This document shows positions 49,918 through 59,127 of a stretch of DNA of 64,000 nt, piece after piece. This stretch comes from Arenibacter aquaticus. GTDB taxonomy: Bacteria > Bacteroidota > Bacteroidia > Flavobacteriales > Flavobacteriaceae. The translations under genes and the position numbers were made by a program. The stretch spans positions 186,001-250,000 of the forward strand of contig NZ_RQPJ01000003.1 in assembly GCF_003957295.1 (NCBI RefSeq), in the 5' to 3' direction. How positions within the stretch are numbered: position 1 is the first letter of the stretch; every line of letters starts with the position of its first letter. Under the pieces are notes generated by a model. That model saw only the letters and a list, made by a program, of their open reading frames with translations. It made no database searches and was not told the DNA's origin.

Positions 49918-50925
49918 ATGACCAACCAAAAAAAGACCCTTGGAGAATTTATTTTTGAAAATCAAGCTGCCTTTCCATATTCTACGGGTGAGCTTTCCAA
50001 ACTTATAAACGCTATACGGCTGGCTGCCAAAATTACCAATCACGAAGTAAACAAGGCTGGGTTGGTAGATATTTTGGGCGATGCCGGCAATACCAATATA
50101 CAAGGCGAGAACCAACAGAAATTGGACGTTTATGCCAACACAAAATTTATTCAAACCTTAAAACAACGGGGTATTGTTTGTGGTATAGCCTCTGAGGAGG
50201 AAGAAGACTTTATTGCCGTAAATAGTCAGGATGGTAAAAACAACAATCAATATGTGGTGCTTATTGATCCCCTTGACGGCTCATCCAATATTGACGTCAA
50301 TGCCTCTGTTGGAACAATTTTTTCCATTTATAGAAGAATTTCACCTGTTGGGCAGCCCGTTCAATTAGAAGATTTTCTTCAACCGGGTAAGAATCAGGTT
50401 GCCGCTGGTTATATAATGTACGGTACATCAACTATTTTAGTATACAGTACAGGCAATGGCGTAAATGGCTTTACTTTAAATCCCGCTTTGGGAACCTTTT
50501 ATCATTCCCATCCCAACATGCAATTCCCGGAAAATGGCAACATCTATTCTGTGAATGAGGGGAACTACGTTCATTTTTCCGATGGAGTAAAGAAATATAT
50601 CAAATACTGCCAAAAAGAAGAAGGCGATAGACCGTACACTTCAAGATATATAGGTTCTCTTGTTTCGGATTTCCATAGAAATATTATTAAGGGAGGTATA
50701 TATATGTATCCTAGGATAGGACCAACTCAAAAAGGCAAGCTACGGTTGACCTATGAATGCAACCCTATGGCCTTTTTAACCGAACAGGCCAATGGTGCCG
50801 CCTCTACTGGTTCCGGAAGAATTCTTGATGTAGAACCTAAAACGCTTCACCAACGGGAGGCGCTATTTTGTGGAAATAAGGAAATGGTTAAAAAACTGGA
50901 AGCCTTTATTGCCGAAAAAGACTAG
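49918..50925 (+). CDS. fbp: Class I fructose-1,6-bisphosphatase
   Basis: This 335-residue protein has the class I FBPase pattern: [10 protein letters not shown] (metal Glu cluster), [24 protein letters not shown] (metal Asp, DPLDGSS) and a C-terminal [21 protein letters not shown] with [11 protein letters not shown]. It dephosphorylates fructose 1,6-bisphosphate in gluconeogenesis. Growth on rhamnose yields triose phosphate, so a gluconeogenic enzyme beside the rhamnose genes makes sense, but it may simply be a neighbour. It lies 202 bp after rhaM on the same strand. Cytoplasmic. Confidence 0.95.
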   Translation: MTNQKKTLGEFIFENQAAFPYSTGELSKLINAIRLAAKITNHEVNKAGLVDILGDAGNTNIQGENQQKLDVYANTKFIQTLKQRGIVCGIASEEEEDFIAVNSQDGKNNNQYVVLIDPLDGSSNIDVNASVGTIFSIYRRISPVGQPVQLEDFLQPGKNQVAAGYIMYGTSTILVYSTGNGVNGFTLNPALGTFYHSHPNMQFPENGNIYSVNEGNYVHFSDGVKKYIKYCQKEEGDRPYTSRYIGSLVSDFHRNIIKGGIYMYPRIGPTQKGKLRLTYECNPMAFLTEQANGAASTGSGRILDVEPKTLHQREALFCGNKEMVKKLEAFIAEKD

Positions 50926-50973
50926 ATATGGCTTTTCCAGCTCGGGGTTGACCCGCACTTTTCTTAAGAAAAA

Positions 50974-51033
50974 TATTGGCACAGTAAGTATGTATATTCC
51001 AAAGGAGGGTTAGAGATACCCACTGTGCCAATA
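50974..51033. terminator. Long-loop hairpin, probable terminator of the pepP-side transcript
   Basis: TATTGGCACAGT (50974-50985) and ACTGTGCCAATA (51022-51033) pair perfectly over 12 bp, with a 36-base loop. On the minus strand the stem is followed by a T-rich stretch (ATATTTTTCTT), so it best serves the aminopeptidase transcript. It lies between two convergent genes. Confidence 0.55.
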
Positions 51034-51038
51034 AACTT

Positions 51039-52439
51039 CTATAGGCGTTTTTTCGAATTTCTAAATTCTTCTATTTCCTCTGAGGTAGTAGGTAATTTAG
51101 GGCCTAGTATACGACTACCGTCATTGGTGATCAAGAAATCATCTTCTATACGAATACCTCCAAAATTTTTGTATTCTTCCAACCGTTCATAGTTGACAAA
51201 ATCCATAAATTTATTTTCGCTCTTCCTAAGCTCCATCAATTCCGGGATAAAATAAATACCGGGCTCCACTGTTAGAACCATACCTTCTTCCAAGGCCCTG
51301 CCCATTCGAAGGGATTTAAACCCAAACTCCTTGCTTTGTTTTAATTCATCGGTATACCCCACATATTGCTCTCCCAAATTCTCCATATCATGAACATCCA
51401 ATCCCATCATATGCCCCAATCCACACTGAAAAAACATCGTATGGGCTCCAGCTTCAACAGCCTTATCCGGGTCTCCCTTCATTAAGCCCAATTCCGTTAG
51501 CCCAACTACTATTTCCTTACAGGCAGCTAGATGCACATCCCTAAACAATTGTTTAGGTCTTAGCATTTCTGCAGCTGTTTTGTAAGACTTATAGACTATA
51601 TCATAAATTTCTTTCTGCTTGGCACTGAAGGTTTTGTTCACGGGGAAAGTCCGTGTCATATCTCCTGCATAGCCCGAAAAGTTTTCCGCCCCACAGTCAC
51701 ATAGCACCATATCCCCTTCTTTTAGGAGGTTCCCCCTGTAATGGTTATGCAGAATTTGTCCGTTAATAGTAATTATTGAAGGAAATGAGGTGTTATTACC
51801 ATTGGCCATGGCAATATTCTGAACGGCCCCAAACAAATCGGCTTCTGTTAATCCTGCTTCGGCCATTTCCATGGCTTTATAATGCATTTCTGCCGTAGTA
51901 TGTACCGCTTTTTCAATTTCTTCAATCTCGGCATCAGACTTTATAGATCGTAGTTTTACCACTGCTTTTATAAATTCTGCCGATACATTTTTTGAAACTT
52001 CATCCGATGGCAAATTCAATAACTCCGATAATTTCAAAATATGTTCTGGTCGATAAGGAGGTAAAAAGTGAATCTGCTGTCCCTTGTCATTTGCAGCGCT
52101 TAGATATTCCTCCAGCATTTTGGAAGGGCTCACACTACTAACCCCTACTTCATTGGCTTGTTCCTCCAAGGACCTTATGGGGCCGGTAAAAACAACATCA
52201 TCTATAGATAGATTATCACCAAATATAATTTCGGTGTCGTTATCCAGATCAATTATTGCGTTCAATCCCGCTAATTGCAGCCCAAAGAAATATATAAAGG
52301 TACTATCCTGCCTATAAGGATAGGTGTTGTGCTTGAAATTTATGCCACATTCCCCGTTCCCTAAGAATAGAAGTACACCACTCCCCATTAACTCCTTTAA
52401 CTTTTTCCTTCTCGTTTTATATTCTTCCGTTAAAAACAT
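51039..52439 (-). CDS. Xaa-Pro aminopeptidase (aminopeptidase P family)
   Basis: This 466-residue protein has the aminopeptidase P layout, with an N-terminal domain and a C-terminal pita-bread metallopeptidase. Metal ligands are seen as Asp in LCDCGAENFSGYAGDMTRTF (two Asp), His in GLGHMMGLDVHD, Glu in LTVEPGIYF and Glu in RIEDDFLIT. It releases N-terminal residues next to proline and is cytoplasmic (no signal). It precedes the DPP-IV-like gene in the window but follows it in the minus-strand direction, 81 bp after its stop, so co-transcription is possible. Confidence 0.93.
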   Translation of the reverse strand: MFLTEEYKTRRKKLKELMGSGVLLFLGNGECGINFKHNTYPYRQDSTFIYFFGLQLAGLNAIIDLDNDTEIIFGDNLSIDDVVFTGPIRSLEEQANEVGVSSVSPSKMLEEYLSAANDKGQQIHFLPPYRPEHILKLSELLNLPSDEVSKNVSAEFIKAVVKLRSIKSDAEIEEIEKAVHTTAEMHYKAMEMAEAGLTEADLFGAVQNIAMANGNNTSFPSIITINGQILHNHYRGNLLKEGDMVLCDCGAENFSGYAGDMTRTFPVNKTFSAKQKEIYDIVYKSYKTAAEMLRPKQLFRDVHLAACKEIVVGLTELGLMKGDPDKAVEAGAHTMFFQCGLGHMMGLDVHDMENLGEQYVGYTDELKQSKEFGFKSLRMGRALEEGMVLTVEPGIYFIPELMELRKSENKFMDFVNYERLEEYKNFGGIRIEDDFLITNDGSRILGPKLPTTSEEIEEFRNSKKRL

Positions 52440-52520
52440 GGTACCTTTTATTGTTTTGGATTATAAATCCCAAAATTAATGATATTGCTCCTTTAATTCC
52501 CTGTATATAGACCGAATATA

Positions 52521-54758
52521 CTATTTTCCACCAGCGGGTAAGTTATTTTTCCAATAACGTTCCATTGTCTGCCTAAGGTGATACGAGGTGTTCTCCCTTT
52601 CATATATAGAATGGGCGCGCATTGGGTAAGACATCATATCAAACATTTTGTTATGCTTTATCAGTCTGTTGACAAGCATTTCAAAACTTTGATAATGCAC
52701 GTTATCATCTGCTGTTCCGTGAATGATCATTAGATTCCCTTCCAAGTTTTGCGCAAAGTTAATAGGAGAACCATCGTGATATCCTTTTGCGTTATCTTCC
52801 AATAACCCCATATATCTTTCTTGATAGGTAGCATCATACAGTCTTTGATCGGATACAAAAGAAACTGCCAATCCAGACGAATAGATTTCTGGATATCTAA
52901 ACAAGCAGTTCATGGTCATTTGGCCACCGCCACTCCATCCCCAGATCCCTACCCTCTTGGAATCCAAGAAGTCATAGGTTCCCAATATTGCCTTGGCTGC
53001 CTTACTTTGGTCCTCTGAAGCCAAAATCCCGATCTGACCATAAATGGATTTGCGCCATTTATTGCCCCTAGGTGTTTTGGTACCACGGTTGTCCACACTC
53101 ATAACAATATACCCTTGTTGGGCCATATATTGATCCCATAGACTTCCTCCGCCCCAATTGTCCTGCACTGTAGAACCTGCCGGCTCACCGTAAACATAAA
53201 ACAACAAGGGGTATTTTTTGTTAGGATCAAAATCCTTAGGTTTTATCATCCAAGCATCAAGCACCTCATCTCCTATATCTACCTTAACAAACTCCTTTGG
53301 ATTTAATTCCAAAGCGTCATACCTTTCCTTCAATTCCTTATTATCCTCCAATACTCTTCTTTCCTTATGATTAGGCAAGCTCACCAAAGAATATATTGGT
53401 GGGGTAACAGCATTTTGAAATATTTGTATTCCCCATTTTGCGTCATTGGATATTTGATAGGAACTCTGACCCGATTGGTCAGCTGGTGTTATCCTTTCGG
53501 CTTTTCCCTTTCCGTCTATACGACTTCTGTATAAATATCTTTGTGTATAATTATCCGGTGAAGCAATATAGTACACATACCCTCCCTTAGGATCAATACA
53601 GTTAATCTTGACCACATCAAAATTTCCTTTTGTTATTGGCTTAATCTCCTTGCCATCCCTGGATACTTTATAAAGGTGTAACCAACCGTCCCGCTCACTA
53701 GACCAAGTAAAGTACTTTTCATTATCCAACCAACGTACATCGTCATGTATATCCAAGAAAGCATCATCCTTTTCGGTCAATATATTAGTGAGTTCCATAG
53801 TATGGATATCACCAATATAAACCATATTGGTATTTTGCCTACGGTTTAACTGTTGGATCATTACCTCATTGGAATTGGGGATAAAATCCATACGGGCCAA
53901 ATAATTGTTCTTGGCATCACCGGGAACTTTGAACCATTTTGTTTTGCCATGATCAACCGATACTACCCCTACCTTAACCGTAGAAAGTTCTGTTCCTACC
54001 TTTGGATAAGGCATTGGAATAGGTTTTGAATAAATGGAATCTACATTGTTGATCATATAAAATGTCCCAACATCCTTGGTATCGGATTGCCAATAAGCAA
54101 TATTTTTTCCATCAGGACTCCACCTAAAGCCGTCCCTACAATTTAATTCCTCTTCATACACCCAGTCGAAAGTACCATTAACAATATTGTCACCACCGTC
54201 CGTGGTCAATGGTTTTATGGTATGGCTTTGCAGATCCTCTGAATAAATATTCAATTCGCTCACATAGGCCACCTTGGAAGCGTCCGGGGAAAATTTAGCG
54301 AACATTAAGGTTGCCGTGGGCAAGGATTTACCTAACCTGGTCAATTTGTTGGTTTTCAAATCCAACACCCAGTAATCTCCACGGGTATGGTACCTCCAAA
54401 CTTTACGGGTATTGGTAAAAAGAAGGAGTTTATTATTATCTAGGGACCATTGATAATCTGAAATGGTAATAGGCGTGTTTTCGTTCTCCGGAATTAATTT
54501 GGAAGCGGAAACCAATACAGACCTAGCGCCACTTTTGGCATCGTAGCGTACAATATCCCTACCTCCAATTTCTTTGTTTACCTCAAGTGTGGAATACCCC
54601 TTGTTGTCCTTCATCCAGCGGACAGGACCAAATCCCTTTTGTCCGTAAATATTCTTTTTATATACATCCTGTAACTTCAACTCGGCCCCTTTTTGTGCTT
54701 GGGCCGTACCAATAAAAAATAAAAAGCAAAGTATGCTTCCCAAAATCCCTTTTCTCAT
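52521..54758 (-). CDS. S9-family dipeptidyl peptidase IV-like peptidase
   Basis: This 745-residue exported protein has a signal peptide (about 1-21, ending AQAQ), an eight-bladed propeller region (about 35-480) and an alpha/beta hydrolase domain. The catalytic Ser is in GIWGWSGGGQMT, with the Asp in IHGTADDNVHYQS and the His in MRAHSIYERE. The family cuts dipeptides, often ending in Pro or Ala, from peptide N-termini. With the aminopeptidase P gene (81 bp downstream), it suggests degradation of proline-rich peptides. Probably periplasmic or outer-membrane associated. Confidence 0.93.
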   Translation of the reverse strand: MRKGILGSILCFLFFIGTAQAQKGAELKLQDVYKKNIYGQKGFGPVRWMKDNKGYSTLEVNKEIGGRDIVRYDAKSGARSVLVSASKLIPENENTPITISDYQWSLDNNKLLLFTNTRKVWRYHTRGDYWVLDLKTNKLTRLGKSLPTATLMFAKFSPDASKVAYVSELNIYSEDLQSHTIKPLTTDGGDNIVNGTFDWVYEEELNCRDGFRWSPDGKNIAYWQSDTKDVGTFYMINNVDSIYSKPIPMPYPKVGTELSTVKVGVVSVDHGKTKWFKVPGDAKNNYLARMDFIPNSNEVMIQQLNRRQNTNMVYIGDIHTMELTNILTEKDDAFLDIHDDVRWLDNEKYFTWSSERDGWLHLYKVSRDGKEIKPITKGNFDVVKINCIDPKGGYVYYIASPDNYTQRYLYRSRIDGKGKAERITPADQSGQSSYQISNDAKWGIQIFQNAVTPPIYSLVSLPNHKERRVLEDNKELKERYDALELNPKEFVKVDIGDEVLDAWMIKPKDFDPNKKYPLLFYVYGEPAGSTVQDNWGGGSLWDQYMAQQGYIVMSVDNRGTKTPRGNKWRKSIYGQIGILASEDQSKAAKAILGTYDFLDSKRVGIWGWSGGGQMTMNCLFRYPEIYSSGLAVSFVSDQRLYDATYQERYMGLLEDNAKGYHDGSPINFAQNLEGNLMIIHGTADDNVHYQSFEMLVNRLIKHNKMFDMMSYPMRAHSIYERENTSYHLRQTMERYWKNNLPAGGK

Positions 54759-54983
54759 AACTTTTATTTTATTCTAAACACTATTTTTTATTAATCCAAA
54801 TCATGACTCCGTTTCATTAAAAAGCTCATGATTTTTATAACGCAACAATATTACAAAGACCCTATTCAGGGCCTATTGCACATTTTAGCAAATGGTGATA
54901 CTATTTTAGAGTCCGTCCAAAGAATTTGGCTTGGCGCACATATATACACTTGGAATACACCTAACAAGCAGCTTGCCACATTT

Positions 54984-55847
54984 TTAATTATTAAAATTGG
55001 AGCGATATTCCATAGGGGACATACCTGTATATTTTTTAAAGTGTTTATGAAAATTGGAAAGGTTATTAAATCCACTTCCATAACCACAGTCAGAAATACT
55101 GTAATCGTTATTATGCAGGAGTTCGCAAGCGCTACCAATCCTAACTTCCGTCAAGTATTGAGAAAATGTTTTCTTGGTCTTGGCCTTAAAAAACCTACAA
55201 AATCCGGTTGGGGACATATGGGCCAATTCGGCAATTGTGGAAAGGGTTATTAAATCCCTGTAGTTCTCTTTAACATATGCACAAATCTTTGCAATTTTAG
55301 GATCTTCCTCTACCCCTATTTTGCTGGGGGCCGCCTTGGAGGACAACACCGTCACATTATTGTCCCTTGAGGCTTCATTTAATAACTTTAAAAACAACAA
55401 AAACCTACTTAACCCTGAACTTAAAGTAAGCTCCTGAATATAATTGGCCAAATAAAGTGCACTATCCCTTTTAACCTTAATACCATAATGGGAGGAATCC
55501 AACAGTTTATTGATCCGATAGGCCTCCGGTACATTTCGCAGGGACTCCTTGACCTTATCCTGATCAAAAAATAAGGAGATAGCCTTAGATCCCCCATGGA
55601 CATTACCCTCAGCAGCATCAGAGGTCTTTAATGCATGTGGCAAATCCCTACCGAAGAAATACACATCCCCTTTTTCATAGGGAACCACCTTATCCGAAAC
55701 AAAAAGATGTCCGCTTCCCTCTTGAATCATGGTAATCTGAAATTCCTTATGAAAATGAATTTGCGGATAAAACTTACTTACATTCCACTTTTCCACCACC
55801 GGCGTCCCGCTCTTGGGTAATGAAACATTATAGGGCTGTGCGTTCAT
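54984..55847 (-). CDS. AraC-family regulator (cupin + HTH)
   Basis: This 287-residue protein has an N-terminal cupin ligand-binding region (about 15-100: PQIHFHKEFQITMIQEGSGH, then KGDVYFFGRDLPHA) and a C-terminal AraC double HTH (about 190-280: TTLSTIAELAHMSPTGFCRFFK, then GSGFNNLSNFHKHFKKYTGMSP). It should sense a small metabolite and control neighbouring genes. It lies next to a second AraC gene at 55887-56768 in the same direction, only about 40 bp apart. The two have different N-terminal sequences but the same layout. Target genes and effector are unknown. Confidence 0.88.
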   Translation of the reverse strand: MNAQPYNVSLPKSGTPVVEKWNVSKFYPQIHFHKEFQITMIQEGSGHLFVSDKVVPYEKGDVYFFGRDLPHALKTSDAAEGNVHGGSKAISLFFDQDKVKESLRNVPEAYRINKLLDSSHYGIKVKRDSALYLANYIQELTLSSGLSRFLLFLKLLNEASRDNNVTVLSSKAAPSKIGVEEDPKIAKICAYVKENYRDLITLSTIAELAHMSPTGFCRFFKAKTKKTFSQYLTEVRIGSACELLHNNDYSISDCGYGSGFNNLSNFHKHFKKYTGMSPMEYRSNFNN

Positions 55848-55886
55848 ATGATATGGATTAATAATTGATTCTTAAAATAGACTTTG

Positions 55887-56768
55887 TTAGTTATAATTGG
55901 AGGAAACGCGGAGTTTATACTCCGTAGGTGTCATGCCCACTATATTCTTAAAATGTCGATGAAAACTGGATATATTGGTGAATCCCGAATTAAAACAACT
56001 CTCGGTAGTATTATAGGTACCCTTTTTTATAAATTCACAGGCCTTGGAGATCCGCATTTCAATTAAAAACTGTATATATGTTTTTTGTGTTCTTGACTTG
56101 AAAAACCTACTAAAGGTAGGAGGCGTCATTTTAAAATGTCCCGCTACATCTGACAAGCTTATTTTTTCCTGAAAATGCGATTCGGTATAAGCAAAAATCT
56201 CATTGATCCTGAGAATATCCTTATCAACAAAGCCTTTTCCAATCTCACGTTCATCGGAAAGGTAATGACCTACCTTACTCTTGGAAATGGCATCCAAGAT
56301 TTGCAGCAACCCCAACACCCTGTCAAAACCATCCAAGTCCACCAAATTTTGGATCTTGGATAGTACATCCACAGAATTCTGGCCAGTTAATCTATATCCA
56401 AGGGAAGCGTTGTCCAATAAAGTTTTGATTTCCGCTGTTTCCGGATTTTGGACAAACATTGAATCAAAAGCATCCCTTTTAAAAAAAACACTGATTTTAC
56501 TGGGTCTAATTTCCGATTCCACTTCATCTTCACGGTCATGGGATATAAAACCATGGGGCATGTTGCTGCCGAACAAGTATACCTCTCCCGGCAAAAACTC
56601 ATAAGTTCCGGTTCCTGCCAAAAGAGAACCTTTTCCCATAATTATACAGGTAAGTTGGCATTCTTCATGGAAATGGACCAAATCATAATCATGTTTATCC
56701 TTGCATTCCTCAACACGCACAGACATATTGTTCTGCATTGGCACCTTAAAAGCAATAGGATTTAACAT
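55887..56768 (-). CDS. AraC-family regulator (cupin + HTH), tandem paralog
   Basis: This 293-residue protein shares the layout of its neighbour: cupin region (about 25-110: VHFHEECQLTCIIMGKGS, then LPGEVYLFGSNMPHG) and AraC HTH (about 195-285: SLSDVAGHFKMTPPTFSRFF, then GFTNISSFHRHFKNIVGMTP). It is divergent from the L-serine dehydratase gene at 57009, so it is a candidate regulator of that gene or of the SusC/SusD pair further downstream. The effector is unknown. Confidence 0.88.
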   Translation of the reverse strand: MLNPIAFKVPMQNNMSVRVEECKDKHDYDLVHFHEECQLTCIIMGKGSLLAGTGTYEFLPGEVYLFGSNMPHGFISHDREDEVESEIRPSKISVFFKRDAFDSMFVQNPETAEIKTLLDNASLGYRLTGQNSVDVLSKIQNLVDLDGFDRVLGLLQILDAISKSKVGHYLSDEREIGKGFVDKDILRINEIFAYTESHFQEKISLSDVAGHFKMTPPTFSRFFKSRTQKTYIQFLIEMRISKACEFIKKGTYNTTESCFNSGFTNISSFHRHFKNIVGMTPTEYKLRVSSNYN

Positions 56769-57008
56769 AAACCACTTATTAATTCAACATTAAAAAGTCA
56801 ATTTACAAAAAAAGTCTTAACTTCGGCTATGATTTGATACAAAAAAATTCACCAAATTACATAGATTTGAAAAATAGGTAATTAACCCACTAAACTTTTG
56901 CTGAATTAAGAAAATACACCTTATCAAATAAGAATTTAAATTCGCACATTCGTCAACATAATCCGAAATAAATAAATTAGTTTATAAAACCCCGTAACAA
57001 ACATAATC

Positions 57009-58595
57009 ATGAAGTCATATCCCAGTATTTTTAATGATGTAATTGGTCCTGTAATGAGAGGGCCATCCAGTTCCCATTGTGCTGCCGCCCTACGGATTGG
57101 CAGAATTTGCAGGGACATAATGAACAATGATCTGGAGGAGGTTTATATAGAATTTGACCCTAATGGATCACTTGCCACCACTCACAGTGGTCAAGGGTCG
57201 GACATGGGTCTTTTTGGCGGACTACTGGGATGGGAAGCAGATGACGAGCGACTAAAGGATTATGAGTTGCACATCCGAAACTCCGGTATAAAAATAAAAA
57301 TAGACATCCACCCTATTGGTGCCAATCATCCAAACACCTACAAAATCACCTTAAAGAACAAAAGCGAGACCCATCAGGTTATCGGCCTTTCTACCGGTGG
57401 AGGCATGATAGAAATCATAGAGATAGACCAAAGTCCGGTTTCCATGATGGGCGACTTCAATATAACCTTACTTTATAGTGATACAGCTGAAGAGCTTGTG
57501 GAACCCATTTCAAAAATGAACCTTGGAGAAGTATCGCTTCACCAAGGGGCCAAAAATTTTGTCGCGATTCAATCAAATGAAATAAACCAAAAGGAACTTA
57601 TAGAAAAAATTTCCTCCTTGGACTCCATCAAAAAAATACGGACGCTAGACCCCGTACTCCCTATTAAATCGAGAAAAAATCTTTCCGTGCCCTTTATAAC
57701 CGTGGAAGAGCTACTGGAATACAATAAGGACAAAAACATGAACCTATGGGAGCTGGCTGCCGATTACGAAAGCCAGAGAGGGAATATATCCAAGGAAGAA
57801 GTAATGGAGAAAATGGGCCGTATAGTGGATACCATGGAGAACTCCATAAACCTAGGACTCAAAGGGACACATTATGACGACAGAATATTGGGGAGTCAAT
57901 CCTTAGTATTCAAAAAAAATAAGGAAGAAAAGAAACTAGTACCTGGTGATGTACTGAACAACTCCATAATGTACACCTCCTCCATGATGGAAATAAAAAG
58001 TTCTATGGGGGTTATTGTAGCTGCCCCTACAGCTGGTTCTTGCGGTGCACTACCAGGAACCATAATAGGTACTGCCAACACCCTTGGGCTTTCCAGGGAC
58101 CAAATGGTACAAGCCATGATGGCAGCCGGATTAATAGGGGTGTTTATTACGGCCCATGCCACCTTCTCGGCCGAAGTTGGCGGCTGCATGGGCGAATGCG
58201 GGTCGGCTTCCGGTATGGCCGCCGCAGGCGTGGTTGTTTTAAAGGATGGAAGTCTGTCCCAATCTCTTGCAGCAGCTTCCATGGCATTGCAGAGTTCTTT
58301 GGGCCTAATATGTGACACGGTGGCGGACAGGGTTGAAGCCCCCTGCCTGAACAGAAATGTAATGGCCGCCTCCACAGCCATCTCCTGTGCCAATATGGCC
58401 TTATCCAATTACGACCAAGTTATTCCGCTGGACGAGGTTATAGACACCATGAAAAGAGTTGGAGACGCTATTCCCCATACCTTACGCTGTACAGGCTTGG
58501 GAGGGTTGGCAATTACCAAAACTGCTAAGAAAATTGAAGCAGGACTGCACAAAAACAAATCTGCCGCCAGCAAGATCTCCTATAAGTCTTGCTAA
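57009..58595 (+). CDS. sdaA: L-serine ammonia-lyase (iron-sulfur type, single chain)
   Basis: This 528-residue protein joins the beta (N-terminal) and alpha (C-terminal) domains of iron-sulfur L-serine dehydratase. The start SIFNDVIGPVMRGPSSSHCAAA and later PTAGSCGALPG, GCMGECGSASGMAAAG and APCLNRN supply the Ser-binding and Fe-S Cys residues. It converts L-serine to pyruvate and ammonia in the cytoplasm and needs an oxygen-sensitive 4Fe-4S cluster. It is somewhat longer than many single-chain members. It lies between the AraC pair and SusC/SusD. A terminator follows at 58660-58710. Confidence 0.92.
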   Translation: MKSYPSIFNDVIGPVMRGPSSSHCAAALRIGRICRDIMNNDLEEVYIEFDPNGSLATTHSGQGSDMGLFGGLLGWEADDERLKDYELHIRNSGIKIKIDIHPIGANHPNTYKITLKNKSETHQVIGLSTGGGMIEIIEIDQSPVSMMGDFNITLLYSDTAEELVEPISKMNLGEVSLHQGAKNFVAIQSNEINQKELIEKISSLDSIKKIRTLDPVLPIKSRKNLSVPFITVEELLEYNKDKNMNLWELAADYESQRGNISKEEVMEKMGRIVDTMENSINLGLKGTHYDDRILGSQSLVFKKNKEEKKLVPGDVLNNSIMYTSSMMEIKSSMGVIVAAPTAGSCGALPGTIIGTANTLGLSRDQMVQAMMAAGLIGVFITAHATFSAEVGGCMGECGSASGMAAAGVVVLKDGSLSQSLAAASMALQSSLGLICDTVADRVEAPCLNRNVMAASTAISCANMALSNYDQVIPLDEVIDTMKRVGDAIPHTLRCTGLGGLAITKTAKKIEAGLHKNKSAASKISYKSC

Positions 58596-58659
58596 TTTAT
58601 CGCAAATCCCAACCCAGTAATTTCACCACTGGCCAGTCAATATTTTTACCACCAAATAC

Positions 58660-58710
58660 ACAAAGGGCATCAACTTTTTAGGGATTTAAAGTTTTTGCCC
58701 TTTGTTTATT
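58660..58710 (+). terminator. Rho-independent terminator of sdaA
   Basis: ACAAAGGGC (58660-58668) pairs with GCCCTTTGT (58697-58705). AACTTT/AAAGTT extends the inner stem across a small internal loop. T-rich sequence follows. Confidence 0.8.
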
Positions 58711-58760
58711 TTGTAAACAACAAATACAAACTACACCGATTGCCAATTTAAAATTCACCC

Positions 58761-58773
58761 CCTGTTTAACAGG
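58761..58773. promoter_or_regulatory. Palindrome upstream of susC
   Basis: CCTGTT and AACAGG pair perfectly around one T. It lies about 355 bases before the susC start. It may be an operator. It differs from the TATCCTGTACTGTAC motif. Confidence 0.3.
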
Positions 58774-59127
58774 TATTTACCCCTCCAAAACACTTCTTAA
58801 CCTTTTGTTAATATAGTATACAGATACGCTAAAATACTGGCGATTCCAAGCGCACCAAAACAGTAACTTTAATCCATTCTTAAATTAAGTTTAATAAAGC
58901 CCCCTCTTTTGGTTATTCCTAAGGGAACTTCTAGGAGAAACAACATCCCGTTGGGATCCGACTTTCGAATTAAAAAAGGGCCTTGCTTTTCTGGAGACAA
59001 CAATTAAGATTTCACCAACCAAAGGGCTCATTAAAAAAAGCTTATCTATTGCAATTTATGATCATGGCAATGCAATACAACAACTAGACAACCAAGGAAC
59101 ATTATCTAACATTAAACATTTTATGGT

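Larger units (their letters stand above)
58596..59127. other. Intergenic, 532 bp leader region before susC
   Basis: The region contains the sdaA terminator (58660-58710) and the palindrome CCTGTT-T-AACAGG (58761-58773). No gene was recognised between them and susC. A long untranslated leader or a regulatory region for the AraC proteins is possible. Confidence 0.5.

Noticed and set aside
49735-50154. A 139-codon minus-strand frame over the start of fbp
   Set aside because: It overlaps conserved FBPase sequence and has no family features.
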